From assembly GCF_013294065.1 (NCBI RefSeq), contig NZ_JABSNM010000008.1, positions 1 to 64,000 of the forward strand: a DNA stretch of 64,000 nt. The letters are read 5' to 3'. The notes under the pieces were generated by a model that saw only the letters and a program-made list of their open reading frames with translations, ran no database searches and had not been told where the DNA came from. This document shows, piece after piece, positions 1 to 14,667 of the stretch (its first letter is position 1; every line of letters begins with the position of its first letter). The stretch comes from Sphaerotilus uruguayifluvii (lineage in GTDB: Bacteria > Pseudomonadota > Gammaproteobacteria > Burkholderiales > Burkholderiaceae_C). The position numbers were made by a program, and so were the translations under genes.

Positions 1-86
1 TGTGGAAGAACTGCGAGCGCTGGCTCAACACCAGCCTGCAGTTCGTCCATCTCGCCTTTCTGGCCTTGCTCCTCAGGAGATCGTGA
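1..86 (+). pseudogene. IS5-like transposase, C-terminal end only (cut by window edge)
   Basis: The third forward frame is open from the window edge to TGA at 84-86. Its last residues run W-K-N-C-E-R-W-L-N-T and end in LAFLALLLRRS, which resembles the C-terminal helix of IS5-family DDE transposases as I remember them. The body and catalytic residues lie outside the window, so I cannot tell an intact element from a remnant. The stop codon sits within TCGTGAACACGCTCT (81-95), which resembles a right terminal inverted repeat; the element would then end near 95. The assignment rests on about 28 residues and is tentative. Confidence 0.45.
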
Positions 87-135
87 ACACGCTCTGAGAG
101 CGCACCGCCGCTGCCGCGCCACACCACCCCAAAAA

Positions 136-160
136 CAAAGGCCGGCAAAGCCGGCCTTTG
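136..160. terminator. bidirectional hairpin terminator
   Basis: A perfect 11-bp inverted repeat, CAAAGGCCGGC (136-146) and GCCGGCCTTTG (150-160), with an AAA loop. It lies between the end of the transposase fragment on plus and the stop of the PEP-CTERM gene on minus, and has short A and T runs at the stem ends, so it can serve both converging units. Confidence 0.7.
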
Positions 161-185
161 ATCCCATCCGAGGCGAGGCGCCTGA

Positions 186-749
186 TCAGTCCATCTTGCT
201 GCGGCGGCTCATGAAGGCCAGCGCGCCGAGGCCGGCGATCATCAGGGCGAAGGTCTCGGGCTCGGGGACGGGCGGGGTGACCGGGGCGACCGACACGTTG
301 TCGATGCCGGCGTAGCCCGGGGTGGTGAAGTTCAGGTAGCTCAGGCCGGTCCAGCTCAGCTGGGCCGTGCCGGAGCCGTGCGTGAAGTTCTGCGACAGCG
401 AGCCGGACGAGACCTTCAGGACCGAGGTGGTCTGCCAGTCGAAGCTCGACACGTCGAACGCGGCGCCGTCCTGGCGGGTCATCTGGATGTAGGCGCTGTG
501 GCCGTTGTCGTAGCCGTCGTGCCAGTTCAGCGTGCCCGGCACGTTCGTGCCGTCGCCGATGTGCGGCACCGAGGCGTTCGGCGCGACCAGCGTGAAGACG
601 TAGCCGTCTTCCAGATAGCTCGAGAAGGACGTGTAGTCCGACATCGTCAGGCCGTCGAACGTGATCGTGTCGGCGGCGCGGGCCGGGGCGCACAGGCCGA
701 GGGCGGCGGCGGCCACCAGGCCCAGAAGGGCGGAAGACGTGGACTTCAT
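186..749 (-). CDS. PEP-CTERM sorting domain-containing exported protein
   Basis: A 187-residue protein with an N-terminal signal peptide (MKSTSSALLGLVAAAALG, cleavage likely after APARA) and a C-terminal sorting signal: VPEPE, a hydrophobic stretch ALMIAGLGALAF, then SRRSK. This is the PEP-CTERM arrangement recognised by an exosortase, which processes such proteins for the cell surface or exopolysaccharide matrix. The middle (ADTITFDGL to PGYAGIDNVSVAP) reads as a beta-rich domain of the kind common in this class; I do not recognise its ligand. The start at 749 is chosen over a longer frame because it has GGGAGA just upstream and opens directly into the signal peptide. No exosortase gene is in the window. 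Confidence 0.85.
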   Translation of the reverse strand: MKSTSSALLGLVAAAALGLCAPARAADTITFDGLTMSDYTSFSSYLEDGYVFTLVAPNASVPHIGDGTNVPGTLNWHDGYDNGHSAYIQMTRQDGAAFDVSSFDWQTTSVLKVSSGSLSQNFTHGSGTAQLSWTGLSYLNFTTPGYAGIDNVSVAPVTPPVPEPETFALMIAGLGALAFMSRRSKMD

Positions 750-877
750 GGGGATCTCCCTGCTTGAAACGGATGCAGCAAGGATCCATCGGATGCGCTC
801 GCGCCTTAACCCCACGCCCCCGGGAGCATCTGCGCCGCCAAATGAAACCGGGGATCAGAAAGCGCAGTTTTTCGGCT

Positions 878-6601
<5,724 letters not shown>

Positions 6602-6807
6602 CGCGGGAGGTCTCTCTGACGGGCGAAACGGAACATTCTAGGGATGGCCCGTACCGCAGGGGGGCTCCGGGTTACTGCCGTTCGAGGCCTGATTCCGTGC
6701 TTGATGTCGATCATCCTCAAATGAAAAAAACGAAAAATGTCGCACAATACCGCCCGGTTTCCGTGAACGGGTGCACGGAGGACCATCGGAAGCCATCGGG
6801 GGAATCC

Positions 6808-8985
6808 ATGAACACCACCAAGTCCTCGCGGCCGCGCCTGTGCGCCGGCCTGTCGTTGCTGCTGTCGTGCGGGGCGGCCGTCGCGGCGCCGTCGGCCACC
6901 GTGCCGTGGCTCAAGGTCGATCAGTTCGGCTATCTGCCGTCGATGCAGAAGGTGGCGGTGGTCGTCGACCCCCAGGCCGGCTTCAATGCCGCCGAGGCCT
7001 TCGCGCCGGGCACCGGCAGCGGCCAGTACCAGATCCGCCGCTGGGCCGACGATGTCGTCGTGCACACCGGCACGCTGCAGGCCTGGAAGAGCGGCGCCAC
7101 GCACGCGCAGTCCGGCGACCGCGGCTGGCACTACGACTTCTCGGCGCTGACCGCCGCCGGCTCCTACTACGTCTGGGACAGCGCGCGCCAGGTCGGCTCG
7201 GGCCGCTTCGAGATCGGCGCCGGTGCCTATGACGCGGTGCTGCGCCAGGCGGTGCGGATGTTCTACATGCAGCGCCTGAACCACGCGAAGGTCGCGCCCT
7301 ACGTGGACGCGCGCTGGGCGGACGCCGCCGCCTACGAGCGCGCCGGGCAGGACCGCTCGGCCACCAGCCGCTGGGCCAAGGGCAATGCGACGACCGCGCG
7401 CGATCTCTCCGGCGGCTGGATGGACGCCGGCGACACCAACAAGTACGTGACCTTCGCGCAGTCGGCGGTGCTGCAGCTGCTCGACGCCTACCGCATGAGC
7501 CCGGCCGTGTTCCGCGACGACCTCGGCATTCCCGAGTCCGGCAACGGCCTGCCCGACCTGCTCGACGAGCTGAAGTGGGAACTCGACTTCCTGCGCCGCA
7601 TGCAGGACGCCAGCGGCACGAAGGGCCTGTTCCTGAAGGTCGGCGTCGACAACTACAACGACGTCTCGCCGCCGAGCGCCGATGCGCGCCCGCGCTACTA
7701 CCTGCCCGAATGCACCTCGGCGACGCTGGCCGGCGCGGCGATGTTCGGTGCGTCGCATGTCGTCTACCGCGGCTTCGCGTCGCAGGCCGCCTACGCGGCC
7801 GACCTGCTGGCGCGCGCCGAGGCCGCCTGGGCCCGCGCGAAGGTCACCACCAGCGGCTTCACCAGCTTCCAGACTTCCTGCGACGACGGCGACATCAAGG
7901 CCGGCGACGCCGACGTCGACGCGCAGGGCCAGCTCGAGTCCTCGGTGCTGGCGGCCATCGCGCTGCACGAGGCCACCGGCAAGGCCGAGTACCGCGCCCA
8001 TGTCGAGGCGAACTACGCCCGGGTGCGCCCGTACAGCCTCTGGTGGTGGGGCCCGTACTGGGCGCCGATGCAGGTCGCGCTGCTGCGCCACGCCGGCCAG
8101 CCGGGCGTGTCGGCCACCGTCGCGTCCAACCTGCGCAGCCAGAAGGCGGCGCAGAACGGCGTCGTCTCGCTGACCGACTTCAACGGCGGCAGCAACGGCA
8201 CCGATCTCTACCGCGCCCACCTGGCCGACGCCGAGTTCAACTGGGGCCATGACATGACCCGCTCGAACGCCGGCCTGATCAACCTCGACTTCGAGGCCTT
8301 CAGGCTCAACACCGGCAGCGCCGCGCTCTACCGCCAGATCGCCGAGCAGCACCTGCACTGGCTGCACGGCGCCAATCCGCTCGGGCTGGTGATGCTGTCG
8401 AACATGGGCGCCTGGGGCGCCGAGTCCTCTTTGACCGAGATCTATCACACCTGGTTCGCCAACGGCACCGTCTGGGACAGCACGAAGACCTCGGCGCGCG
8501 GCCCGGCGCCGGGCTACCTGGCCGGCGGACCGAACCGCACCTACACCGGCAGCGTCGCGGGCGTGTCGAGCCAGCCGCCGCAGAAGGCCTACAAGGACTG
8601 GAACACCGGCTGGCCGGAAAACTCCTGGGAGCTCACCGAGCCGGCGATCTACTACCAGGCCGCCTACGTGCAGCTGCTCGCGCGCCTGATGGCGCCGGCC
8701 GACACCCAGGCGCCGACCGCGCCGGCCAAGCTGACGGCCGGCTCGATCACCGCGACCGGCGCGGTGCTGAACTGGAGCAGCGCCAGCGACAACGTCGGCG
8801 TCGCGGGCTACGACCTGTACAACGGCTCGACGCTGCTGGCCGGCGGCCTGCTCGGCAGCACCCGCACGCTCACCGGCCTGAGCTGCAACACCAGCCACAC
8901 GCTGACGCTGCGCGCGCGCGACCTGGCCGGCAACGTCTCGGCCGCCAGCCCGGCGCTGACGCTGAAGACCGCCGCCTGCCCCTGA
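6808..8985 (+). CDS. secreted glycoside hydrolase family 9 endoglucanase with C-terminal fibronectin III domain
   Basis: 725 residues. A signal peptide (MNTTKSSRPRLCAGLSLLLS, cleavage near AVAAP) is followed by an N-terminal Ig-like cellulase domain (about 35-125, opening WLKVDQFGYLP). The GH9 (alpha/alpha)6 catalytic domain follows (about 140-630), and then a linker and FN3 domain (about 635-720, APTAPAKL to TAACP). GH9 hallmarks are visible: GGWMDAGD carries the catalytic base aspartates, and NSWELTEPAIYYQ near the end carries the acid glutamate. The predicted role is hydrolysis of beta-1,4-glucan outside the cytoplasm. The start at 6808 is preferred over upstream in-frame codons because GGGGGAA precedes it and the signal peptide begins there. 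It is a single transcription unit, divergent from uvrA. Confidence 0.9.
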   Translation: MNTTKSSRPRLCAGLSLLLSCGAAVAAPSATVPWLKVDQFGYLPSMQKVAVVVDPQAGFNAAEAFAPGTGSGQYQIRRWADDVVVHTGTLQAWKSGATHAQSGDRGWHYDFSALTAAGSYYVWDSARQVGSGRFEIGAGAYDAVLRQAVRMFYMQRLNHAKVAPYVDARWADAAAYERAGQDRSATSRWAKGNATTARDLSGGWMDAGDTNKYVTFAQSAVLQLLDAYRMSPAVFRDDLGIPESGNGLPDLLDELKWELDFLRRMQDASGTKGLFLKVGVDNYNDVSPPSADARPRYYLPECTSATLAGAAMFGASHVVYRGFASQAAYAADLLARAEAAWARAKVTTSGFTSFQTSCDDGDIKAGDADVDAQGQLESSVLAAIALHEATGKAEYRAHVEANYARVRPYSLWWWGPYWAPMQVALLRHAGQPGVSATVASNLRSQKAAQNGVVSLTDFNGGSNGTDLYRAHLADAEFNWGHDMTRSNAGLINLDFEAFRLNTGSAALYRQIAEQHLHWLHGANPLGLVMLSNMGAWGAESSLTEIYHTWFANGTVWDSTKTSARGPAPGYLAGGPNRTYTGSVAGVSSQPPQKAYKDWNTGWPENSWELTEPAIYYQAAYVQLLARLMAPADTQAPTAPAKLTAGSITATGAVLNWSSASDNVGVAGYDLYNGSTLLAGGLLGSTRTLTGLSCNTSHTLTLRARDLAGNVSAASPALTLKTAACP

Positions 8986-8998
8986 GGCCGCCTCCGGG

Positions 8999-9490
8999 TC
9001 AGTCCATCAGCGCGCAGGGGATCGACCACAGCAGCCGCGCCGGCGCGCCGCTGCCCGGCTCGATCTCCAGGCAGGTCAGCGAGGCCTTCTTGATGCGCAG
9101 GATCGGCTGCTCGCTGCCGAGCAGCCGGCTGATCAGCGCCGACAGGTCCGGCTCGTGGCCGACCAGCCACAGCGGGCCGTCGCCGTGCGCGACCTGCTCG
9201 AGCACGCCGGCCAGCGCGAGCTCGGTCGGCGTGTCGAGCTTCAGCCAGTCGACCACCTGCGGGCGCGGGCATTCGGGCAGCTCGTCGCCGAGCAGCGTCG
9301 CGGTCTCGATCGCGCGGCGCAGCGGGCTGCACAGCAGCCGCGCCGGCAGCAGCGTCTGGCGCTGGCAGAAGCGCGCGACCGCGCGGGTCTGGCGCCTGCC
9401 CTTGTCGATGAGCGCGCGCTCGGCGTCGACCGGCGCGAACAGCCGGTCCTCGGCGGTGGCATGGCGAAGGAAGAGGATCTGCTGGAGCAC
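8999..9490 (-). CDS. sixA: SixA-like phosphohistidine phosphatase (histidine phosphatase family)
   Basis: 163 residues from a GTG at 9490. The N-terminal ILFLRHATAED contains the RHG/RHA active-site motif, with the first His phosphorylated during catalysis. CSPLRRAIETA supplies the second Arg and LVGHEPDLS the second catalytic His. Length and layout match SixA, which dephosphorylates His-phosphorylated proteins such as HPt domains or the nitrogen PTS. The start is uncertain: an in-frame ATG at 9565 would add 25 residues of low-complexity Pro/Val/Ala, and neither start has a clear ribosome site. I chose the GTG because family members begin just before the RHA motif. The stop lies 14 bases from the converging GH9 stop. 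Confidence 0.75.
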   Translation of the reverse strand: MLQQILFLRHATAEDRLFAPVDAERALIDKGRRQTRAVARFCQRQTLLPARLLCSPLRRAIETATLLGDELPECPRPQVVDWLKLDTPTELALAGVLEQVAHGDGPLWLVGHEPDLSALISRLLGSEQPILRIKKASLTCLEIEPGSGAPARLLWSIPCALMD

Positions 9491-9648
9491 GGGCACGGGC
9501 GCGGGGACGGGCGCAGGAGCGAGGACGCGGGCGCCCAGTATCCCGTGCGGGCATGACCCGCCCATGACAGCGGCGTGACGCGCCGCCGGAGGAAAGAGGC
9601 GTGGAAGCGGAGCGGGAACGGTGCGGGAATGGCGCGGGCCAAGAGGGT

Positions 9649-9673
9649 GGCCCCGCCGCGCTGCGGCGGGGCC
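9649..9673. terminator. GC-rich perfect hairpin in gene-free region
   Basis: Arms GGCCCCGCCGC (9649-9659) and GCGGCGGGGCC (9663-9673) with a 3-base loop form an 11-bp perfect stem. There is no strong T run on either side, so factor-independent termination is only possible, not clear. It lies downstream of the minus-strand gene ending at 9847. Confidence 0.45.
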
Positions 9674-9690
9674 CGAGGGATGACGAGGAG

Positions 9691-9786
9691 GCTGTTGGAA
9701 TCCGTTTCCGGATCGACCGGGGGGCCGTTCTGGCGCTCGCTGCACCGGGTCCCCGTGGCGATGGAATCTCGACAGATTCCAACAGC
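9691..9786. repeat. nested inverted repeat built on GGAATC
   Basis: GCTGTTGGAATC (9691-9702) is exactly inverted as GATTCCAACAGC (9775-9786). Inside it, GGAATCT (9763-9769) and AGATTCC (9774-9780) form a second hairpin around a CGAC loop. The region 9491-9846 has no credible gene and mainly holds these hairpins. It could be a REP-like intergenic element or a transcript-end structure. Confidence 0.6.
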
Positions 9787-9796
9787 GCCATCCCCG

Positions 9797-9828
9797 GTGC
9801 GGCACGCCCGCCGGGGGGCCTGCCGCAC
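9797..9828. terminator. hairpin just downstream of the small exported protein gene
   Basis: GTGCGGCA (9797-9804) pairs with TGCCGCAC (9821-9828) across a GC-rich loop. The plus strand continues GGGTTTCTT. It lies about 20 bases after the stop of the minus-strand gene at 9847, so it may end that transcript, although the T run is on the plus side. Confidence 0.4.
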
Positions 9829-9846
9829 GGGTTTCTTATCGGCGTC

Positions 9847-10383
9847 TCAGAGCTGCCACTGCAGCATGACGCTCATCTGGCCGCGGTTCTGGCCGGGCAT
9901 ATTGCCGACCTCGACCTGCAGCGTCGTCTCGTTCGACAGCTGCCAGCTCACGCCGGCACCGGCGCCGACCTGCAGCGCCCGGCCCGGCTCGTCGCGCCGG
10001 GTCTTCATTTCGGTCTCGATGCGGCCATAGGCGCGGGTGCGCGCATCCAGCGGCAGCTCGGCGATCGCGCTGCCGCGGATCCGCGAGCCCGGCCGGCCGG
10101 AGGCCGCCTGGGGCGCGCCGAAGCTGGCGATCTGCGCGTTCCAGCCGCTGCGCGGCTGGACCGGCTCGCTGTAGCGCAGGCGGATCTGGCGCCCGATCTT
10201 CGTCTCGCCGGTCACGCCGGCGCCCTTGGCCTGGGCTGCGCCGCCGCTGCCGAGCAGCGTGCCGCCCATCAGCGCCAGCAGCGTCGCCACCGAGCCCGGA
10301 CGCCGGCGCACGATGCGCACGACGCGGCGCATGCGGCTGGCGGTGCGGTGCAGGGCGTGGCGGGCAGCAGGTCGGCTGGGCAT
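9847..10383 (-). CDS. small exported protein, possibly outer-membrane beta structure; function unknown
   Basis: 178 residues. A very basic N-terminus (MRRVVRIVRRRPG) leads into a hydrophobic stretch ATLLALMGGTLLGSGGAAQA that ends like a signal peptide. The mature part alternates polar and hydrophobic residues and ends in strand-like pieces (GAGAGVSWQL, TTLQVEVGN, MSVMLQWQL) resembling the closing strands of an outer-membrane barrel. I do not recognise a family. The start at 10383 is taken as the longest reasonable one; an ATG at 10332 would give a cleaner signal peptide, and neither has an obvious ribosome site. The 208-base gap upstream (10384-10591) shows no other gene and presumably holds its promoter. 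Confidence 0.55.
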   Translation of the reverse strand: MPSRPAARHALHRTASRMRRVVRIVRRRPGSVATLLALMGGTLLGSGGAAQAKGAGVTGETKIGRQIRLRYSEPVQPRSGWNAQIASFGAPQAASGRPGSRIRGSAIAELPLDARTRAYGRIETEMKTRRDEPGRALQVGAGAGVSWQLSNETTLQVEVGNMPGQNRGQMSVMLQWQL

Positions 10384-10591
10384 GGCCGTGATTGGCGCAT
10401 GCCTCGTTGGCCAGGACGTAACCAGATCTGGTGCCGACAGGTTTTTCAGCCGCCTCCGACAGGGAGCTTTTTCCCCCTCTTTCGGATGAATCTGTGAAAA
10501 ATTCCCATCAGAACCACGATTTCCGCCTCAGGGTGATTGTTTCATTTGGCGGCTGTTTCGAAGCGCCTGGTAACTGGATCGATGCAGATCG

Positions 10592-12676
10592 TCACATGAT
10601 CCCGCCTGCCGGCCGGGGTATTCCCTGATCCGCGACAAGCTGCTCGAGCCAGTCGACGATCTCGGGCGGACTGACGGCGTCGCGGCTCATGACCCGATCG
10701 GCCGGCTCGCCCTGCAGCATCCGGCGCACCGGCAGCTCCATCTTCTTGCCCGAGAGCGTGCGCGGGATGGCCGGCGCGGCCAGGATGCGGTCGGGCAGGT
10801 GGTGCGGCGAGACCTGGGTCGCGATGCGGGTGCGGATGTGCCCGGCCAGCGTCTCGTCGAGCACCGCGCCGCGGGCCGGAACGACCAGCATGACGATCTC
10901 GCCGTCCGGATGCCCGGCGTCGTGCAGGTCGACGACCAGGCTGTCGGCGATCTCGGGCAGCGCCTCGACCGCGCTGTAGATCTCGGCGCTGCCCAGGCGC
11001 ACGCCGCGGCGGTTCAGCGTCGCGTCGCTGCGGCCGAGGATCACCGCGCCGGTGCGACCCTCCTGCGGGTGCGGCACCAGCCGGATCCAGTCGCCGTGGC
11101 GCCAGACCGCGCCGACGCCGTCGTGGCCGGGATAGGTCTCGAAATAGCTCTCGATCAGCCGGCGGTCGCCCTCGTCCTTCCAGAAGTACAGCGGCATCGA
11201 CGGCAGCGGCCGGGTGCAGACCAGCTCGCCGACGGCGTCGGTCAGCGGCTCGCCGCGGCCGTCGGCCTGCGGCGGCCCCCAGGCCTCGACCGCGGCGCCG
11301 AGGCAGCGGCACTGGATCTCGCCGGGCGGGTTGGCCAGCGTCGGCAGGCCGGCGACGAAGGCGCCGGCGAAGTCGGTGCCGCCGGCGATCGAGCTGATCC
11401 ACATCGGCCGGCCCTCGTCCTGCGGCGGCAGCTGCTGCTGCAGCCAGGCATGGACCTCGGCGGGCAGCGGCGAGCCGGTCGAGCCGACCGCGCGCAGCGC
11501 CGACAGGTCGGCGGCCTGCGTCGGCTCGATGCCCGAGCGCGACATCGCGGTCAGCACCGCGGCGCCGGCGCCGAGGTGGGTCGTGCCGGTCTCGGCGGCG
11601 AAGCGCCACAGCAGCCCCCAGTCGGGCGCGTCGGCGCGGCCCGCCGGGTGGCCGTCGTGCAGCGCGATCGTCGTGCCGCCGAGCAGCGCGCCGACCTGCA
11701 GGTTCCACATCACCCAGCCGCTGGAGGTGGTCCAGTGGAAGACGTCGCCGGTGTCGACGCTGGGGCCGAGGTTGTTGTGCAGCACGTTGAGCTTGAGGTG
11801 CTCGAGGATCACGCCGCCGTGGCCGTGCACGATCGGCTTGGGCAGTCCGCTGGTGCCGCTGGAGTAGACGATCCACAGCGGGTGGTCGAAGGGCAGCCAC
11901 TCCGGCTCGAAGTTCCACGGGTTGCCGGCCAGCAGCGGGCGCAGGTCCCAGGCGCGCCGGCCGGGGGCGGCGAACTCGTCGGCCTCGGCGTCGCGGTCCA
12001 GGCAGGGCCACAGGATCATGTGCTCGACCGAGGGCAGGCCGTCCAGCAGCGTGTGCAGCAGCGGGCGTCGGTCATGGTCGCGCCCGCCCCAGGTGCTGCC
12101 GTCGCAGCCGATCAGCACCTTGGGCTCGATCTGGCGGAAGCGCTCGAGCACCGCGCCGGCGCCCATGTCGGGCGAGCAGACCGACCAGATCGCGCCGAGG
12201 CTGGCGCAGGCCAGGAAGGCCACCACCGTCTGCGGCGCGTTGGGCAGGTAGGCGGCGACACGGTCGTTGCGCTGCACGCCCATGCCGCGCATCGCCACCG
12301 CCAGCGAGGCGACCTCGCGGCGCAGCTCCGGCCAGCTCACCCGCAGCGTGCGCCCGGCGTCCTGCAGCATCTCGTTGCGGAACACGATGGCGGGAATGTC
12401 GGCGCCGTGCGCCTCGTCGGCGTGGCGGAAGACCTGGCGCGCGTAGTTCAGCTGCGTGCCGGGAAACCAGACCGCGCCCGGCACCCGCCCGTCGGCCAGC
12501 GCGACCACCGGCTCGACCGGCGACTCGATGTCGAACCAGTCCCACAGCGCGCCCCAGAAGGCGTCCTGGTCGTCGACCGACCATTGCCAGAGATCGTCGT
12601 AATGCTCGAAGCGAAGCCGGCGTTCCTGCGCCAGCCAGCGAAGAAAGAGGGTGATCCGGGGCTCGGGGAGCGCCAT
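10592..12676 (-). CDS. acetoacetyl-CoA synthetase (ANL-family acyl-CoA ligase)
   Basis: 694 residues. It activates acetoacetate to acetoacetyl-CoA with ATP, giving AMP and PPi, which links ketone bodies to PHB and fatty-acid metabolism. The N-terminal part (FWGALWDWFDIESP, VWFPGTQLNYARQVF) matches acetoacetyl-CoA synthetases rather than acetyl-CoA synthetases. The P-loop-like AMP-binding motif is IVYSSGTSGLPKPIVHGHGG, and the C-terminal domain carries RSDATLNRRGVRLGSAEIY and the conserved lysine region RTLSGKKMELPV. The start is set at ATG 12676 with AGGA eight bases upstream; a TTG at 12715 would add 13 residues. It stands alone, separated from the next gene by about 96 bases. Confidence 0.88.
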   Translation of the reverse strand: MALPEPRITLFLRWLAQERRLRFEHYDDLWQWSVDDQDAFWGALWDWFDIESPVEPVVALADGRVPGAVWFPGTQLNYARQVFRHADEAHGADIPAIVFRNEMLQDAGRTLRVSWPELRREVASLAVAMRGMGVQRNDRVAAYLPNAPQTVVAFLACASLGAIWSVCSPDMGAGAVLERFRQIEPKVLIGCDGSTWGGRDHDRRPLLHTLLDGLPSVEHMILWPCLDRDAEADEFAAPGRRAWDLRPLLAGNPWNFEPEWLPFDHPLWIVYSSGTSGLPKPIVHGHGGVILEHLKLNVLHNNLGPSVDTGDVFHWTTSSGWVMWNLQVGALLGGTTIALHDGHPAGRADAPDWGLLWRFAAETGTTHLGAGAAVLTAMSRSGIEPTQAADLSALRAVGSTGSPLPAEVHAWLQQQLPPQDEGRPMWISSIAGGTDFAGAFVAGLPTLANPPGEIQCRCLGAAVEAWGPPQADGRGEPLTDAVGELVCTRPLPSMPLYFWKDEGDRRLIESYFETYPGHDGVGAVWRHGDWIRLVPHPQEGRTGAVILGRSDATLNRRGVRLGSAEIYSAVEALPEIADSLVVDLHDAGHPDGEIVMLVVPARGAVLDETLAGHIRTRIATQVSPHHLPDRILAAPAIPRTLSGKKMELPVRRMLQGEPADRVMSRDAVSPPEIVDWLEQLVADQGIPRPAGGIM

Positions 12677-12772
12677 GGGCGGGGTCCTGTCCTGAGGTTG
12701 GATTGAATTTGCCAACTTTTTATCAGAAACGGCCCGCCTTCCGGGGTCGCGCCCCGGACTGTCAGCGCATCT

Positions 12773-14605
12773 TCAGCTCGACGAAGCCGCGTCGTCGTCG
12801 ATGTCGATCCAGCTCCACCAGTTCAGCCAGAACGGCGGGCGCCGGTAGCCGACGACCTGGCGGTGCATCAGGTCGGTGACCATGCGGTGCACATGATGGC
12901 GGTAGGGCGCCCAGGCGATCAGCAGCCGGTTGGCCTCGCGGAAGGCCTCGAGCCGCTCCGGGCCGTCGGGCAGCGCGGTCAGGCGGTCGTAGACCCGGTC
13001 GAAGGCCGGCAGCACGAAGCGCGCGAGATTGCCCTTGCCGACCGCGGGGCTGTAGCCGCGCTCGAGCGAGCCCTGGCCGTCGGGCGAGCCGGCCGAGGAG
13101 CCCACCCGCCACATCATGAACTTGCCCGAGCGGGTCGACTTGAGGTTCTCGCTCCACTGGCCGACCTTCAGCTCCAGGCGCAGCCCCAGCGTGTCCATGT
13201 TCTTCTTGTAGATCTCGTCGAGCTGGCGGCTGGTCTGGTCGGACTGCGACAGCATCACCAGCGTGAGCTTCGTGCCGTCGGGGCGCTCGCGCCAGCCGTC
13301 GCCGTCGCGGTCGGTCCAGCCCCAGGTGTCGAGCAGCGCGCGGGCGCGCGCCGGGTCGAAGCGGCCCTGCTCGGTGCGCAGCAGCGGGTCGAAGCCGTAG
13401 GTGCCCGGCGGGACGCCGGCCTGCGCGGGAATGGCCTCGCCGCGCCGGCCCAGGCGGATCTCGCGCGGGATGTCCAGCCCGAGGCAGATCGCGCGGCGCA
13501 GCGCCACCTGCTCCGGCGCCAGGCCGCCGACCACCGGATCCTCCATGTTGAAGACGGTCAGCGTGACGTCGCTGGCGGCGACCCGGCTGTGGCGGATGCC
13601 CTTCTTCGCCAGATGGGGCGCGAGCTCGCCCTTGACCAGTGCCTGCGGGATGTAGTCGGACGGCACCCGCTCGAGCAGGTCCTGCTCGCCGTTCAGGAAG
13701 GCCAGCCAGCGCGGCTGCGCCTCCTCGATGATGGCGATCTCGACCCGGTCGATCATCGGCAGGCGCCGGCCCTTGAAGCGCGCCAGCAGCGCCTGGCCCT
13801 CGGCGTCGTCGGCGTTGGGCTGGGCGTCGTAGCGCAGGTCGCGGTAGCCCTTGAAGCGCTCGAGCACGATCTTCGAGCTGCGCCGCCACTCGGCGAGCCG
13901 GAACGGGCCGGTGCCGACGGGGTGCTCCATGATCTTGTCGCCGTGGAACTCGACCACCTCGCGTGCCATCGCCGGCAGGCCGGTGAGCGTGTAGAGGAAG
14001 CGCGGGCGCGGCTCGCGCAGGCGGATGCGCAGCGTGTGGCGGTCGATCGCGGTCAGACCCTCGACCGGCCGGTCGTAGTCGAAGGGCTGCTTCGACTTCA
14101 GCGCGGCCTCGCGCAGCTCGCGCAGGCCGACGATGCCCTGCTCCTCCAGCGAGCTGTGGCCGGGGCTCTTGGTGGCAGGGTCGTAGAAGCGCTTGATCGT
14201 GTAGATGTAGTCCTCGGCGACCAGCTCGCGGGCGCGGCCCTTGAAGGCCGGATCGTCGTGGAACAGGATGCCCGGGCGCAGCTTCAGCGTGAAGCTGCGG
14301 TGGTCGTCGGCGATCTCGGGCAGGGCCAGCGCGGTGCCGGGCCGGATCAGGAAGGGCCGGGCCAGCGGGTCGTAGTCCAGCGGGGACTCGAAGATGTTGG
14401 CGGTGACGGTCAGCGAGTAGATGTCGCTGAGCTGGACCGGATCGAAGCCGGTCTCCGAGGCCGGAAAGGCGTAGCGCAGCACCTTCGGCCGGGGGCCGGC
14501 CGCGGTGCCTGCGCTCGCCGGGGCGGCGTGCAGCCAGTCCGGGGTGCCGGTCAGTCCGGCGCCGGCGGCGGCACCGGCCAGCAGATCACGTCGCGTCAGG
14601 GTCAC
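12773..14605 (-). CDS. ABC-type peptide/opine substrate-binding protein, family 5, Tat-exported
   Basis: 610 residues, a periplasmic solute-binding protein of the oligopeptide/dipeptide (SBP_bac_5) class. The N-terminus TLTRRDLLAGAAAGAGLTG is a twin-arginine signal, unusual for this class but seen in Burkholderiales. Typical motifs are FPASETGFDPVQLSD, NIFESPLDYDP, VGTGPFRLAEW and a C-terminal PFWLNWWSWIDID. The start is a GTG at 14605 with GGAG eight bases upstream. No permease or ATPase gene is adjacent, so the binding protein is an orphan or serves a transporter elsewhere; the substrate is unknown. Confidence 0.85.
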   Translation of the reverse strand: MTLTRRDLLAGAAAGAGLTGTPDWLHAAPASAGTAAGPRPKVLRYAFPASETGFDPVQLSDIYSLTVTANIFESPLDYDPLARPFLIRPGTALALPEIADDHRSFTLKLRPGILFHDDPAFKGRARELVAEDYIYTIKRFYDPATKSPGHSSLEEQGIVGLRELREAALKSKQPFDYDRPVEGLTAIDRHTLRIRLREPRPRFLYTLTGLPAMAREVVEFHGDKIMEHPVGTGPFRLAEWRRSSKIVLERFKGYRDLRYDAQPNADDAEGQALLARFKGRRLPMIDRVEIAIIEEAQPRWLAFLNGEQDLLERVPSDYIPQALVKGELAPHLAKKGIRHSRVAASDVTLTVFNMEDPVVGGLAPEQVALRRAICLGLDIPREIRLGRRGEAIPAQAGVPPGTYGFDPLLRTEQGRFDPARARALLDTWGWTDRDGDGWRERPDGTKLTLVMLSQSDQTSRQLDEIYKKNMDTLGLRLELKVGQWSENLKSTRSGKFMMWRVGSSAGSPDGQGSLERGYSPAVGKGNLARFVLPAFDRVYDRLTALPDGPERLEAFREANRLLIAWAPYRHHVHRMVTDLMHRQVVGYRRPPFWLNWWSWIDIDDDAASSS

Positions 14606-14667
14606 GGCAGCGGCTCCAGCAAAGGCATCGCCGCCGATTATCGTCACCCCGGGCGCCGTGCTCCGCT

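Noticed and set aside
12762-12800. Possible frameshift at the C-terminus of the peptide-binding protein
   Set aside because: Another frame ends in FVELKMR, but the chosen frame ends in the expected NWWSWIDID region, so no shift is needed.
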